Of a stretch of DNA of 64,000 nt, positions 21,904 through 35,900 are shown piece after piece. Under the pieces are notes generated by a model. The model was not told where the DNA came from. It saw only the letters and a list, made by a program, of their open reading frames with translations, and did no database searches. This stretch comes from Steinernema hermaphroditum. Lineage: Eukaryota > Nematoda > Chromadorea > Rhabditida > Steinernematidae. Position 1 is the first letter of the stretch, and every line of letters begins with the position of its first letter. The position numbers and the translations under genes are program-made. The DNA lies in contig CM059624.1 of NCBI GenBank assembly GCA_030435675.1, positions 9,200,769 to 9,264,768 on the forward strand, given 5' to 3'.

Positions 21904-22355
21904 AGTCCCAAAGTGTGGGAAGACGAATGAAACTGAGCTGAGGTGCTCTCAAGTGGAAGACAAACTAATCAAGGATTCAATTTTGTGAATGAGCGATGCT
22001 TAAAATTAAGGCTTCCGATGTCAACAAGTGGGAGTGTTTTCGCGAAAACAAAGGTCGCTTCTTGGAGACCGTTGCAGCTGTCGTTGAAACATTTCAAACG
22101 GAAAAAGATAAACCGAGAGGCATCCGGGACCACTCATTTGGAGAATGCGCGTGGGGTGACCGGCTGTGATCTGTCCGAGTTGCCAATTTATGCGGCCCAT
22201 CCGCGCCATGAGCGCCACCGTACCCTCCGATTAGGGACCGTGAACCGATGGAGACACGATGGGGCGCGCGCGGCCGGTAACAGTGAAAGTGCGACCCACT
22301 TCGCGCGCCTTTTGAGCTTTCTCTTTCGGATGCGTGATTTCTCGACGATCCAGAC

Positions 22356-22763
22356 ATGCCGAAGGTTTGTCCACTTCCTTTCTCTCTCATCCGCGATTTC
22401 TTGCAGGTTCTTCTTCTTTCACTCCTGCTCTTTGTCTCCACCTGCCTCTGTAAGATGCACTGCGGCACCGATGAGCTTCAGAACACAGTTGCCCACAACC
22501 ATATGACTATCTACTGTCCTCAACATTACGGTATTTAAGAGTTTCCTTGAATGCGCATAAACATTTCAGATCACGCGAATAACTGCTGTTTCCAGCATGA
22601 CGACTGTTATGGCAAGCAAAAGGGACGGAAGAAATGCGATGATGCCTTTTGTGGATGTCTGCGGAAGAAGATGTCAGAAAGCCTCTGCGCCATCGTCGCT
22701 AATCAATTTTGCGATCTGGTACAAGTTTTTGGCCAGCCCGCGTATGATCGAAGCCGGGCCTAG
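22356..22763 (+). CDS. Secreted phospholipase A2-like peptide of nematode type
   Basis: Exons 22356-22364, 22407-22530 and 22570-22763 give 108 aa. Joining ATG CCG AAG to exon 2 makes a clean signal peptide (MPKVLLLSLLLFVSTCLC). The mature part opens MHCGTDELQNTVAHNH, as in small nematode PLA2-like proteins. The PLA2 active-site helix is complete, CCFQHDDCYG, with catalytic His-Asp, and is followed by CDDAFCGCL. The usual N-terminal Ca2+ loop (YGCYCGxGG) is not visible, so catalytic activity is uncertain. If the 42-nt first intron is retained the frame stays open with a longer leader. AATAAA is near 22811. Confidence 0.85.
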
Positions 22764-23585
22764 TTCTGTGATATCCGTTTCCGCTTGTACAACTTTTATA
22801 TATTGTGCAAATAAATGTAAATTTGTCTTCGAATCGGGTGCCTTATCTCATTTTCTGAACGAGTCCGCTGTGGGTGGTCGTCCAACCAATCGGCGTCTAG
22901 GTTCTCTGTTCGTCTGGCTCTCTTCACGGCGCTGCTTGCATACGGTCGGACATCAGCGTGTATAATAAAAGCGCGCAGAGAAAAGAAAAGCCAAGGTGAT
23001 GGCAAGTGTAGCGGTCGTAGCTTCCCACCGGTCCTTTGTGACCGCGCCCTTTGGGCACACCTATGAGCGAAAGTCCCTGAACTTGGTAACTCTCAGGTAG
23101 AAAGTACCCTCACGCAGTCTGAGCAGTCGGATGAAGCGATGGTCAACGCCATGATATGAGCGGGTCAGAGCGCCTTCTGATGATCGTTCGAGCAAAGAGA
23201 CGCACATGTGAACAGCATAGGGCTTACTCTGCCAGTCACCATAATCTTTGCTTTTTGACTTGCCACCTGATAACGAAAGCAACTTTCTATTTAGGGTTCA
23301 TATAAATTTATCTGTTCAAGGACACGTCACAGGCGTTGTAAGGCGCTTTGATTATTACATTACAGCTATTAAATCTAACGAAAACTGAAAAATAACACAG
23401 AAGAAGTAGAAAAGCACCAACGGGATTAAGTACACTCAGCGAATATTTACAAATGGAGGAAATGAGCGAAATCTTGAGCATCGTGCGATATGACGTGATG
23501 CGTATGTCGGCACTTCGGTGATACGATGTCACAGGAAAGGAACAGCACAACTCAACAAAAAAGTACTCGTGGAAGGGGCAACAAC
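22764..23585. other. Spacer with an orphan open frame at 23061-23282
   Basis: On the minus strand 23282-23061 is open for 73 codons and ends in a stop. It contains KDYGDWQSKPYAVHMC and LREGTFYLRVTKFRDF and follows a possible acceptor (CGTTATCAG). Its residue mix looks coding, but no upstream exon can be attached. It may be a last exon of an alternative transcript of the WDR62-like gene, or a gene fragment. Confidence 0.3.
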
Positions 23586-26500
23586 TCAGTTCTGCTTCGA
23601 GGGAACTCTCTGTTGCAGGAGCGCTAGGAGCTGAGGACCGTGAGCATCCAGAAAACTTTGGTCGATTTGGACTCCGCTCGACATAACGGGTTGGCGTGAA
23701 CTGCTGAAAGAAGTGGATTAATTGGGTTGGGATTACGGTTTTCGGCGACATACCTCATCGAGCTTCCGTTGCGGTGGCTGGAGGCGCTCTCGCTTCGGGT
23801 CGTTTCGGAACAAGTCCGCGATGCGGCGTCGTCAAAGACACCGTCGAGCCTTCTTCGGGACGCCGCGATCTTCTCATTGAGCAGGCGTAGAAGCAATTCG
23901 CGATCGTTGCTGTCCAAATCCGCCTCCTCTTCGAGCTTGAGCAGAAGATGATGAGAATGAAGTGAGAGTCACACAATCACTTACCATCTTGCGTGCGCTC
24001 AAGACCTTATCGAGGGCAGTGGTGAACTGTCCAAGGCAGTCTTTGACATGGTTCGACATCTCTGCAACATTTCATCAATGCACGTCGCTTTCGTACAGTA
24101 TCTCAAGTGATACCAAGCTCATACTCCTCCTCTTCATCAGGCCTCCATCCTCTATGTTGCTCTCGGACCTTAATTCGAGTTGGGGCCGCGACCTGCTGCT
24201 CCACCGAAGGAGTGTACCGGCGGAAAAGCGCCGGTTTCGCTTGCATCTGACCTTTCCGCTGGGTTAGAGCTGCGCCGCACCTCCTTCGGTTCAAAAACTT
24301 CCTCCCGAGCGTCATCGTCCCCATTATGGGCCACCCTGTGCCCGATCTCTCCCCACCTGACGACCAGTTGCTCGTGATGTTCGACTCCTCCGTGCTAACT
24401 AAGCTGTCAACGCTGCCGGAGAGAGGAACGGAGACTCGATTGCGCTGCCGATCATACGAGCGGGAAAAGGGGCTTTCCCCGAAGCCATCGTCTTCGTCGT
24501 CCGTATAGCGCACCTCATAATAAGCAGAATGAGGCCGCTGAGGCCGTTTCAGAATGCCCGAGGTGCTGTGGACGACGGTCCACTGGGGTTGGCGGTAAGA
24601 GAACCGAACGATCTCTGGTGATTCCGCAAATTTCACGCTTCTGCGGTCGAGATTCATCACCTGAGCCACACACTAATGAAGCACGAAACTACGGTAGCTT
24701 GAAGGTCTTAGCAGAAATGAATCACGGAGGCAAGCGGCCTGACTCAACGCGCGGGCTTATATTTCAACGCAATTCAACGCGCACAAAACCAATTCCGTGT
24801 TTATCCGTAAAAGAGGATTAGAGTGAGAGGAGGGATCGCTGACACGATTAAAGGTATTCGGAAGGGAAAGAAGCAGCACTATCCGAAGACATTTGAGGGC
24901 TTTGTTCCTCTACAAGGCGAACCGAATCAATCAGCGAAGCGAATAATTAATGCACGACGTCGGCGCTTTTTTACCAGATACGGTTGTCCCGACGGCGTTC
25001 TTCGCTGCCCTCTCCCATCCACTCACGCAGAGATCCATTTGTCATCGCGGATAGAATGAGCTTTTGAAAGAAGTGGCAGGGAGGCGAGAAACGACAAGTT
25101 GTGACCGATCACGAGCGGGAAGTACTTGTACCAAAAATACAACGTATTACAAAAATACCGGACCGCGGAGATTGATGGACCCCAGGAGTGTTAAAGATTA
25201 TGATCGATGGGAATCGCGGAAAACGAAAAGGAATCACATCATGTTTAGCGCCCAATACATAGTGGCGATACGCAGTGATCTCTATGAAGTTATGGATCGT
25301 GGGCGTATTTTATGATGTTCTCGCCTGAGCACAATGAAACGTAGTGAGAAAGGAACGGAGCGCCGAGATATTGTCCGCGACGATCGACTTGTTCATCATA
25401 ATGCGCTTTCATATCAGAAAGTGTTTACTGTGAGAGCAATAAATAAACATCGGGGAGCCTAGTTAACATTAGCAATCGATAGGAGAAACGACCGTTCACG
25501 CTGGTGCAAAACAGCGCTAAACCGCCATCAAGCACAGCTCATTGTTGTGTGAGCACGGCTATCGTCTTACATGATGCGTGGAAACTCAAACATTCCCTCG
25601 AATCGCATCTGGTTTAATGGCGCGCTAAAGCAATCACCTTAACCGGTCCCTCTCCCATAGTCTTCTCAATTAAAAACAAAGTGAGGAACACCGAAAAAAC
25701 CACATCCACGCAGCGAGAGGAGATGCGAGAAATGGGAATCGAACCCTTCAAAGCTGGATAGCAATAACGCCGTTTACTGTTTGCCCAGTGACGATGAGCG
25801 TCATGGTTATATGTGCTCTCACCGACGCGCCCGCCTTTCGCTTAGGTGATTTCAGCAGAAACGCAAACCAATTACAATAACAGTTATACCGCTAACTTCG
25901 GAGGCAATCTAAGGCGATTAGCATCGATTGCAGAAACCATTCAATGACTGCCTACTGTCCGAGAAGAGGAGGAGCAACCCTAATCGTATATAAAAACCAA
26001 AAACTCACTTTCTCCTTTTGACGTCTTGAAGACGAGAGGCCCGTTCGGGAACGGGAACATATCGTGGGAGGAGCTGGCCGACCGTGGACTTTCATCGCTT
26101 CCCATATCGGGCCCAACCAATTCAGAACTGTAAATGTGACTTATAAAAATTTATGCCCACAGCGCTCGACAGACCCGTCATATCGCTGGGCGATGTAGTT
26201 CGGCACTTTCTTCGGGGTCATCGATCCTTCGAAAACCTTGCGACTAGCCTGGAACGACGTCGGCCTGTGGGGTTCTACGGAGGAAACGCTTCTGGAAAAG
26301 ACCTGGTGAAGCAAGTGAACTAGTGGACAATCCTACCTGTTGGTGATAGCACTCTTTCTGTATCCCCCTCCCATCGGATTATTGATATTCATGATAGGGG
26401 AGTGGTGCAGCTCCGAAGCGTTGCTGTCGCTGTCCCCACTGGTGGTGTTATCGAAGCGATTTCGATGTCGAGGCATATTCCGCTCAACCTAAAAACAAGA

Positions 26501-29500
26501 CTTGGTGGCCGCTATCACCAACAATCATACCCTCTTCTGAACGGCGCCCATGCGGACTCCTTTCGATAACGTGGAGGGATAAAAGGAGTCGTCGTCGACG
26601 TTATCGTTCGTGTAATTAAATGCGTTCAATAAGTCGGGATTACTGTAAATATAATGATAAAATGGTTCATACAAAGGCCACGTACCTGCTCTTCTTTAGA
26701 TCGGTTGCTTGCTGTGAGAAACGGCTTCGGTTGGGAGTGTGCTTGTACTGTCGTGCGAGGCCGTTCTCCAACTCGTCGTTCATCATCACCGAAGAGGTTT
26801 GCAGGTTTGTCACGCTTCTTGCCATGGACCGATTCGAAGTGGCAAGCAGGCCGCTAGTATTCGGAGAACTGAAAGAGTTCATGTAATCTAACATCTAAGC
26901 TTCTGTTGACCTAACTCATTGTCGTATTCTGAGTTCAGACCGCCGCCCATACTGTCCATGTGTCCCACGGCGACAGAGAGCTTTAGATTCCCTATTGATC
27001 TAGAGCGCGACATGTTCAAGGAGTTCCCAGAAGAGTTAGCTTCATCGATGAACGCAAGCTCCTGGATGTTTTCCGTGGATTTGCGCATCTTGTTCCTCAT
27101 CTCGGCAATGCGACTGGCGGCGGACGAAGTTCCCCCGACACCCCTCAGCTCTCTCCTGGATGACGAGAGCATGGACATATCAGAATCCTACAATCAAGAG
27201 TAACAGCAAGGTCAATGTAATGAAACGGACTCTTCGGGTCGACGAAACGGAATCACCAGCACTGGCGTTGAGGCTGGCCTGGTGAAGCTGAAGAGCAAGT
27301 TGCGAAGGACTTTGGCTTCTTGTGCGAACCATGTGCAGCTCGGAGTTTGCATAGTCTTCTCCTGAAAGTCATCCGATGATGCATAACTAGTGTGACGGTG
27401 AACACAGCATATCAAAACAAAACACAGCGGGAGGTGGCTGGAGAGAGCAAACGAATTAAAGCGGGCTTAGGAAAACTTAAAACCGTTCGAAGGGTGTGAT
27501 CGGATCTTGTAACTCCATGCAATCGAAGAACAACGGCTACCTTTCAGCGGAGAAGAGTGCTCGCCGATCGTCGGTGAGCCGTGATCCAATGTGCTGACGG
27601 TCATCCTTCTGCTCTTCAGTTTATTCAAGCCTCGAGCTTTTCTGCTTATTCGTGAGTCGTCCAAACCAACGTTGGATCCGTTTGGAACGTACATTCGCTG
27701 AGGAGTTGACGATATACTTCCATAGTGTTCAGATTCTGAAAAGATAGCGCTCGCAAGAAATTGTTAAATGGTCACAAGTGTTAGAGAAGCACATGGAACG
27801 TGTTTAATGCACAGTGACAGAGAGTTAAATTAGTGGCTGTGGTAGCTTCTTTAGCTTTAGTAGTGAGCACACTTACGTCTTCTCTGAATCGCACTGGTGG
27901 GAGTCGCAGAACCCGTGGATCCGATGGTTTTCCGCTGACCGACCGCTTGGGGTGTGAACACCGACCGCGGTTCACGTGGCGCGCTGTTGAGGTACTTGTT
28001 CGTCAGGCTAATCCTTTCCGGAGTGGCACGAATGAAGGTACTTGACTGAGGAGGCTGCGGTGGGTGAGCAGGGAAGTTGGTGGTCTGCGTCCGAGAACTC
28101 GTCGGCGGAAGCGCCATAGCGTGCTTCGGAGAAGAGTGCGCCAGGGGCTCCAGATGACTTCGGAGTGCCGTCAATGATGACGACGTTGTCATGACTACAA
28201 CCGGATAATTCCATAATCCTGCTCACGGAGCACTCACAGGTGTTGTCGTGGTTCCGAGTCCGCTGTAACGTCGCGTTATTCGCTGGAGAATCGTGGAATA
28301 TCTCCGATCCGTTCATGGTCATAAAACCTCCGCGAGGCTGAAGTGGAGGGGCAGCGCGGCCTTGAGGGACAGCGTAGCTGTTTTCTGAAGAACGTAATGT
28401 CAAACACGGCTAATCAAGCGGAAGCGTACCATTTTGATCTGCCTCCTCCACATTCCACTTTCTTCGTGATCGCGTTGGAGGCTGCATGTTCCCGTGGATG
28501 TTCGACATCGAGCGGCTCGAGGTGTACAGCCCTGTGGTGGCCGACATCTTGGATGAGGATGGCTGCGGAGAAAGCGATTCGTCTTCGGAAAACTCTACAA
28601 AACGCGCGCGTAAGTACCACAAATAAACAACTAAAAAAGTGTAAGAGACATCAAGGGGATGGGAAGCGCTGTTATCTGCGCTCAAAATCAAAACATCCGC
28701 GAAGCACAAAATGCGAAAGACGGTATAGCCTAGATAGATAGGCATCGAGGTTTCGGATCGCCTATTTCGGAAGCGCGAAAAGCTGTCAAGGGCGGCAAAA
28801 CAAACACAGTAAACACACCGTTTCCAGGAGTCCGAAGATCGCAGGTCGACCCTTGATGGACGTTTCCGCTGGTCGATCGCCTCACGATGTCCGCCGGCAC
28901 TCGTTTCACTTCGAAGGCTCTGAAACGAGAAACGAGTTATAACCGTGTTCTCATGGCCAGTGGAACAATCCCCTTCGCGCAACAATTCGTCATTCATCCG
29001 TTCTTTACAAATTTAGCGCAAGAAGGAGCGTCGCGATTGAACCGTTAGATTAGGCAAATCTCTTTTCTTCCCCCACCAAACAATTGTGTCACGACTCGCA
29101 CTTCTACGAAGGCATCTTAAGTGCGACTGGCAGGGAACATCCTCAGTTAAACGCTCTCGATCACAACCATAAAATCGCGCTTTTTCATGGCCAACACCTG
29201 AGAGAACATCTGGTCAGTTTACGGGCCGAATTTGATGTCCACCTGCGGTCAGAGTAGAAAGCCGGCACACTGTCACACTCTCCGCACGGCGCAAGTCGTT
29301 AATCACTTCGCTGAAACTCGTCCCAGCCGCTCGCTGATCACGAAGCACTTGACAAAGAAACTCCGCGCGCTTTCCAGCAATTGCGATCAGGCGAAATGTA
29401 AGCCTTTCTAAGAGATAGGACTCTACAAAACTGACAACCACAAGGAAACGACGAAGGGGAGCAACAGCGCAGCAGTAGTTGGTCGCCTCCCCTATGTGGT

Positions 29501-32500
29501 GCACAACGGTTAAACAAACATTTTTCGGGTGTACGCACGAAAATGAGGAGCGAAAGAGGAGCGAAAACGCAGTGCACAGTAGTCGTCCGCGCACTTCACC
29601 TCAGATCGAATGTGACAGATCCCCGCACGTGAGACTCCACCTGTCTCGGTTGGGCAGATCCTTCTTGGTGCTTTTCTGACGTTTCTTCAATAAACAACGG
29701 GCAGACAGGGAGGTTATCAGCGAGCCATAAAGGGTTTCGCCGGACAGTTCGCGGTAAACACACAAAACGCTCTCTATCGACGCGCTACCCGCACTTCGAC
29801 GTGCGCACAGTCCCAATCCCCCGATCGCACTAACCTTTTGTCCTCCACCCCATTTGAATCGATGACCACTTGAGGCATTTGGAACTGATGATGCTGCATT
29901 TGTTGCTTCGCAGCTCCGCCTACTCCACTGTCGAGATCGTCTTCGTCGCCGGCAGCGATATGGACGCTGGTCAAGCTTCCGAACTCGCTTCCCGAAGTAG
30001 CGCCTCGCGCTGAATCCTTTCCCGCGCTCAGTAGAGGGGTTTTGCCGCCACTGACGCTGGCCGACTCACTGCCGCTTTCGATCAAGCTGTCCGGAGTTGC
30101 CGACCTAAAACAAACAGAATACTGTATATAACGAAATGCATAGGATGAGGAAAAGTGTTGATGAGTGGTGGCAAGACAACAAAAGCTAACCTTTCATTGG
30201 GTTCGTCGGGAACCGTCGAGCTCTCGGAAAGATGCAGTCGCTTCAAGTTGGAAGTCATCTTCTTCGTGAGCATCGAAGAAAGCCGCCAGATGAAAATACA
30301 GCCACTGTAGGACACCACTATGATCCTCCTGAAAAAGTCCAATGTTTACGAAGTTAACGAAGGTTAAAAGAAACAAGCCACTGAGAGTGAATCGCAAAAA
30401 TGTCACAACGCAAAAAGAGCCGGCTGCTTAGTCAGATAAAGACGCTATCAGTGCCCGCGAAGTGCACTATGAGAAACCACCATATTGCGGGATGACTCAC
30501 CTGCAGTCATTTGTAAAGCCTATCGCAGTGACAGGCTCGGAGAACCCACTCAAAACGGCGGCACATTCTCCGGTGGAAGCGTTCATGAGATACACGAAAC
30601 GATCGGAGCACACAGCGGCGGCGAAGGTGCCCGAGGGATCGAGCGACAGCTTCGTCAGGGCGCCATCTTCGCACAGCGTTCCTTTGACCACTTTCGTGAG
30701 CTTCCCTTGGTTGTTGAAGGATCGAATCTGCCGATCGTGACAGGCGGCAACAAGCGTTCCCTCCGGCGAGAGGACCATGTCGTTAAGGGAGCACTGAGAT
30801 ACGAACTGATTCACTCGGGTGCACGAGATCTGGCCGTTCTGAAAAATCAGTCATAGGCATTCGTAGTTTCTGCGATTACCGTTTCTGAGAGTCTTCTGAT
30901 AACAACGAGCTTGTCCGTAGCACATGTGTACATGTCCAATCCATCGGAAGTCTGAAATTTACCGTAACCGAGAAGATCTCAAAGACGGCGACTTACAAGA
31001 AGGAAATTAATTGCGTTGATGGAACTGGCATGATCGTCGACTGTCAAGAGATGCGAGTAGTCATGGAGAGGGTCGAAGAGATGCACAAGGCGATCGCGGC
31101 CTCCAGAGGCGAAGACGTAGCGGGCACCCGTCGCCGGGTTGGAGTACTGTAGGCAGAGAACTTCGGAGTTGTGGGCATCGTGCTCGACGATCATCTCCAT
31201 CTCACTCGATGTGAAGTCGAAGATACTAAAGTGAAAGTTACAGAAGAGATCTGGGAGAACGGGATTTACAAGATGTTTCCGTCCTTGGTGCCCGACGCCA
31301 GATGTTTTCCGTCAGGGCTGACCCGGATGCACCGCACTCCTATCCGCGAGTCGAGAGTGTCTCCGGCAACAGCGCCAAATGTTTCTGAAAGCCGAACTGT
31401 ATTTATCGCAATGCACTCATTTGGCTCACTTTCGCTCGGTTCGATGAGAGAATCGTTGGATTCTCCGACGTAGACGATCTTCTTGAGCTCCTGGGAGAGA
31501 ACATTGTTCATGGAGAAGAGATCGGATGCCGGTAGATCGGCCTTCTCGATGTTCCAGATGCGGATGGTTTCGTCGCTTCCGGCGGTAACGAACGTACCGG
31601 AAGCGTGCAGGGAGGACGACGTCGGCACCACTTGGAGATCGAAGATGTGACCGGCGTGAGAGAGGTGCGAGCTGACTTTGGTTATCTGTCCGCCCCCCAG
31701 CACCTGCCACTGGTATATGGACCGGTCGCTGTAGAAGGCGGTCATGGTGGATGTTCTCCCGTGGTATAGGATGAAGTAGGCATGGGGATAGCTGGAAAGG
31801 CAGAACATCAAGGAAAAACAAGTAGGAAGGTGACTCACCGAGATCCAGTGGGGTGGTTGGACTGGACAAGGGCGCCAGGCGACTGCGCGTTGACGACGTC
31901 CGTTCCGAGGAAATGCGGAGTGCAGAAGACGAACTTCTGCTGTAGCGTATCGAGATCCAGAGCGCGAATCGTGCCGTTCTCGAAGCCGATGAAGAGCTCA
32001 GCGTTGCCGAGCGCCAGCGAGTAGGGCGAGCTCTTCTTCAGTTCGTAGACGTTGACGAGCTTCTTATCGTGAAACTCCACGAGGAGCTTCGTCTGCGTGA
32101 TGGCGAAGGTTCTTCCTTCCCTCGCGCAACACACGTCCACAAACGTGTTGTTTCGCTGATCCGCCAGAATCGCCGACCGTCCTTGAAGCGTCGCCTGGTC
32201 ATGGGGCGTCGGGAGATACCAGAACTTCACATGCCGCACCCCCACAGTCACGAACGACAGCCCGTTCTCGCTGACGTCCATCGCGTTCACTTGGCTGGTC
32301 AGACGGTTCTCTGCCACTTTCAGTCCGTTTCGCCAGTCCCACACGACCACGGACTTGTCGTGCTGATTTCCAACGGAAATCACAAATTTCGCGTCGTTCG
32401 AAAATCGCTGAAAGGACCGAATTTGCACGGACATCAAAGAGTTCCGGCGTACCACACATGAGATCCCTAGTTTGTGCTCCTTGAGTTCGCACAGCTGCTG

Positions 32501-32921
32501 GCCACAAAATTGGCCTTCGCGGGTGTACAGTTCCCACACGCGTACTTTCGGCTCATGGCCGTACTGAAAAGAACACAAATATATCAATGAAAAACGGCGG
32601 AAACTGACCTCTCCGGTGACGATGAACTTGCCGCATTTGCTGAATGCCAAGCTGGTGATGTTGGACTTCGTCGTTCCGATCAGGTGCGCCTGGGAGTTCG
32701 TTCGCGGGTGGTAAATGACGACGGTGGAGCCGGCCGGGTAGGCGACGGCGCCAGATTTCTCGTCGACGGAGACCGATGAGAGGCACGCCGTGCATCCCAG
32801 TACCTTCTCGAGTTTCGCCTAAAACGAAAAGATGAGCTCGAGTGGAAGAGAAGAAGGAGCCGACGTCGATTTCGATGAACTTTTCCCTGTGGAATGGGAG
32901 GGCGGTGCGGTGACGACTCAT
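23586..32921 (-). CDS. WDR62/MAPKBP1: WDR62/MAPKBP1-family WD40 scaffold protein
   Basis: JNK-pathway scaffold; in other animals it acts at spindle poles and centrosomes. Secure exons begin 32921-32865, 32818-32609, 32563-32453, 32407-31839, 31791-31270, 31225-30997, 30951-30880, 30838-30501, 30328-30191 and 30104-29835, all in frame. Family signatures: AKLEKVLGCTA, VAYPAGSTVVIYHPR, LAFSKCGKFIVTGE, QHDKSVVVWDWRNG, FVTVGVRHVKFWYLP, RCIRVSPDGKHLASG, FTNDC and SGCIFIWRL. These make up the double WD40 propeller. The long C-terminal half (29-23.6 kb) is Ser-rich and disordered, with exons at about 28.9, 28.5, 28.3, 28.0, 27.6, 27.1, 26.8, 26.4, 26.2, 26.1 and 24.6 kb. It ends in a helical segment (DSNDRELLLRLLNEKI) and LLALLQQRVPSKQN, fitting a C-terminal dimerisation coil. 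Introns near 29 kb and 25 kb exceed 800 nt. C-terminal exon borders are less certain. Confidence 0.9.
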
Positions 32922-35900
32922 GCTGATGATAGCGCGGATTCTGGGGAAGCGCCTCTCAGTGAGGGGGAAGAGCGCGCGCGAAGGAGCGCGGGAGAGCCGA
33001 TTACTGTAGGGAATTCAGGCGTTCTTTTCTGTGGATTTGGTACTGCTTCATCAGCTTTTTGCAGCTTTGCGAACAGTTGACATAATATTGTTAGTGCAAA
33101 ATCCACAAAAATACGGTAAGTAAACTGAATTTTACTTAGAAAAGTTCTTTTCATATGTCGCCATGTCAGATCGCCGCAAAAAATACGTTAAAATGTGCGA
33201 AAAAATCGTTTTGGATGTGCTCCACGGATAGCGAGGATTGCCCCTTTTGAACTGTCACTTTCTAGTTCGCTAGATGATACTTTGACATACCGGGATACGG
33301 TATCTCGACGAGTTCGCCCGAATGGGAGGACCACTGACATCGATAGAAGGGGTTTTCGCGTGCGCGTTATCACCGGCGATTTTATTGTCTTCGTTGGGGG
33401 TCGCCGTTTTCTTCGGAGGCGCTAATCTTCGGAAGTGATACACGCGCCGAGTGGCAAAGCGGTGATTGACCCACTTGGGGATATCCGTGTTGTGGGGGTG
33501 CCCAAGGCTTTTACGACGGATACGACGAAAAAGTCTGCGAAGATCGTATAATTTTGGGATTTGTTTGCTTAGACCTGCTCAGTTGCACGAAGGGGCGATT
33601 ATCCCCGGAATCGAGTGGCGACGTCACAAACAGTCGAAGGCCCCTGACCGCCGGAACACTTTACGACTTGAATCACGTCCGAGCCTTACTCACCCGGGCT
33701 CCGAGGACGTTTTTTCTCGCATAAATCATCGGTTTTACGTTGGGCGAACGGTGTAGAATCAAATTTGGGGGAATTCCAATTAAAAAACTAATTCAGCGCC
33801 GAAGACGCCATTAGTTTCACGGGCGCCAATTAGAGTGCCCGGGACGACCTTGAGCACTGTTTGCAAAGGGAATGCGTTCGGAGGAGTTCGGAGCCTTCGT
33901 CGATGCTCGTTTAGGCGTGCACCCCGATCAGCTATGCAATGAATGCATTAAACGCTTTTTCATTTTCGAAGGCGCCGTTCGACCGGTTTCCTATTCAAAT
34001 TGGAGCGCCGATCGGGCGCAGCACCTTCCGCTTGACTCAACCGGGCGCTGATTGCATAACTGCTACGACTTCTGACTCATCGCCCCAGGGGAAAAGCAGC
34101 AGCAGCTGTTGCGAGGAACTCGCAGCAAAACAAAGGGCGAACACAACAATAAGGGGGATTAGTCAGATTTCGTGGTATAAAGGCGAAAGGCCACGGGTGA
34201 TAAGGATCGGAGTGCTAACAGAACTCACCAGTTTCAAATTCTCCATCGTTAGGAACTGCTCGAGGGCATTGCCGGGCTAAGGGGCCTTATGGGTGAAACG
34301 GGGCGTGCAGGGCGTATGAATAGGTGAGTAGGGCTTGTCCAGGTAGATGTCCCGAGCTGGAGAGTACAACTTCTTCTGCGACCAGCCGCGACACGACGCG
34401 ACAAACTATCGACTCGCAGTGCTCTTCGCCCGCTCCAACTCCGCCACAGAACTCGGGCGAGGCAGTGGGCAATCCCCGGAGGGCGACAGACGCATCCAAG
34501 ACAGTCGCGCACGCCGCCACTGTATTTGTCGCCAGCGGTTCAGTCGCGCACGGCGTGCACCAAAAACAAGGTAATCAATTAGCAAGCAGTCTTAATTGCC
34601 TTCCACGAACCTCACAAGGAGGTCCCCCCTTCAGTAGCCGCGGAGGGGCGGCGGCGACTGGTCACTGTGCTGTCACTCTGTCGCCGAGTGACAGTTCTCA
34701 ACCCACCCTATAGTCTCGCGGTTCCCAGAAGCATAGCTCGTCGTCGGCCTCCTCCAGATAGAACATTCCTACGGATTTTGAAGGAGACGAGGTCTTTGCG
34801 GACAGATGGTGGCGACGAAGCCGACTTTGCGTTTCGATGGGCCAACGCGATTGATAAATGGGTGATGTGGCGCGGACGCGAATGCCCCAGGGCCGGAATT
34901 CGGGAGCGGAGGGCCCGGCGGGCTGGGAGGACGCCCAAGCGAACCCTTTTCCTTAATTATTCATCGCTTTAAGGCTAATTGGGTGGAAAAGCATCAGGCT
35001 GTTTATTTATCGAGCACCCTCCGTGTGTGCGTGCATTATTAAGCATTCCAAAATGTTAGGAGCAATCGGCTCTGGAGTCCAAATCGAGGAACTGTACAGT
35101 AGGGTCTCCCCGGACGAACGTCCCCAACGATAGGAAGAGGATTAGATGATAAGTCCTTGATAATTCGCATTTAAAGTCCGATTCGCATGTTTGCTTTGAG
35201 CAGTTATGCAGTACAGTAATACAACTTACATTTCGGCCGTTCCTGACGGCCTCCTCGATAACAGATCGGCTCTGGGCCGCCGCGGTGAGGAAAACCCGTC
35301 GATTGAGTCGCCGTTCCATCGGATCGGAGCCCGATGTCCATAAGCAAGTGGCTAGAGCAGCCCTAAAGGCCGGCGATCTCCGCTCGGGCCTCTGCAATCG
35401 GGCTTCGTACAGTCGCCGAACACGTGCTTCTAATTAGGGCTGCAGGCCGAAGACGCGGAGAAGTACGACGAGAAGCGAATATTAATCGATACGATCGCGA
35501 GTGCCGAAGGTGATTGCGTCGCGCGTTTTTGTGAAAACCGACCGAATTGAGCGGAGCAAAAAGAGAATCGAGGGGAGCCTATCGCCGCGCGGATCAAATA
35601 AACACACCGGGGACAAGCGGAAGCGATTGAGGTGATAAACGGTTGCCGAGGGGACGAGCACAGGCCTGCGCGATGGATTTGGGCATGAGAAGCGGTCGAT
35701 GAGGGTGGTCGCAGGGAAAACAATGCGGAAGAGGACACCTGGACACGTTTGGGTCGATCGATAGTCGGAAGCCCGGTGCGTTTTGAGCAAATACAGGCAG
35801 CTGAGAGCGACACGCGGTTTGGCACCTCGAGTTCGGGGATTAGCGGACGTACTTTGGGGAAGCAGAGGGGACTACGGTAACGGTTTCGGCACCGTTCGCA

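Noticed and set aside
25720..25800. tRNA-like T arm (GGGTTCGATTCCC on the minus strand)
   Set aside because: The B box is perfect, but no matching acceptor stem, D arm or anticodon arm can be folded around it. Possibly a tRNA relic, not a tRNA gene.
31400..31431. Possible short intron in the WDR62-like gene (GTGCATTG to CTTTCAG)
   Set aside because: Removing it shifts the frame away from the conserved RCIRVSPDGKHLASG block, so it is coding sequence.
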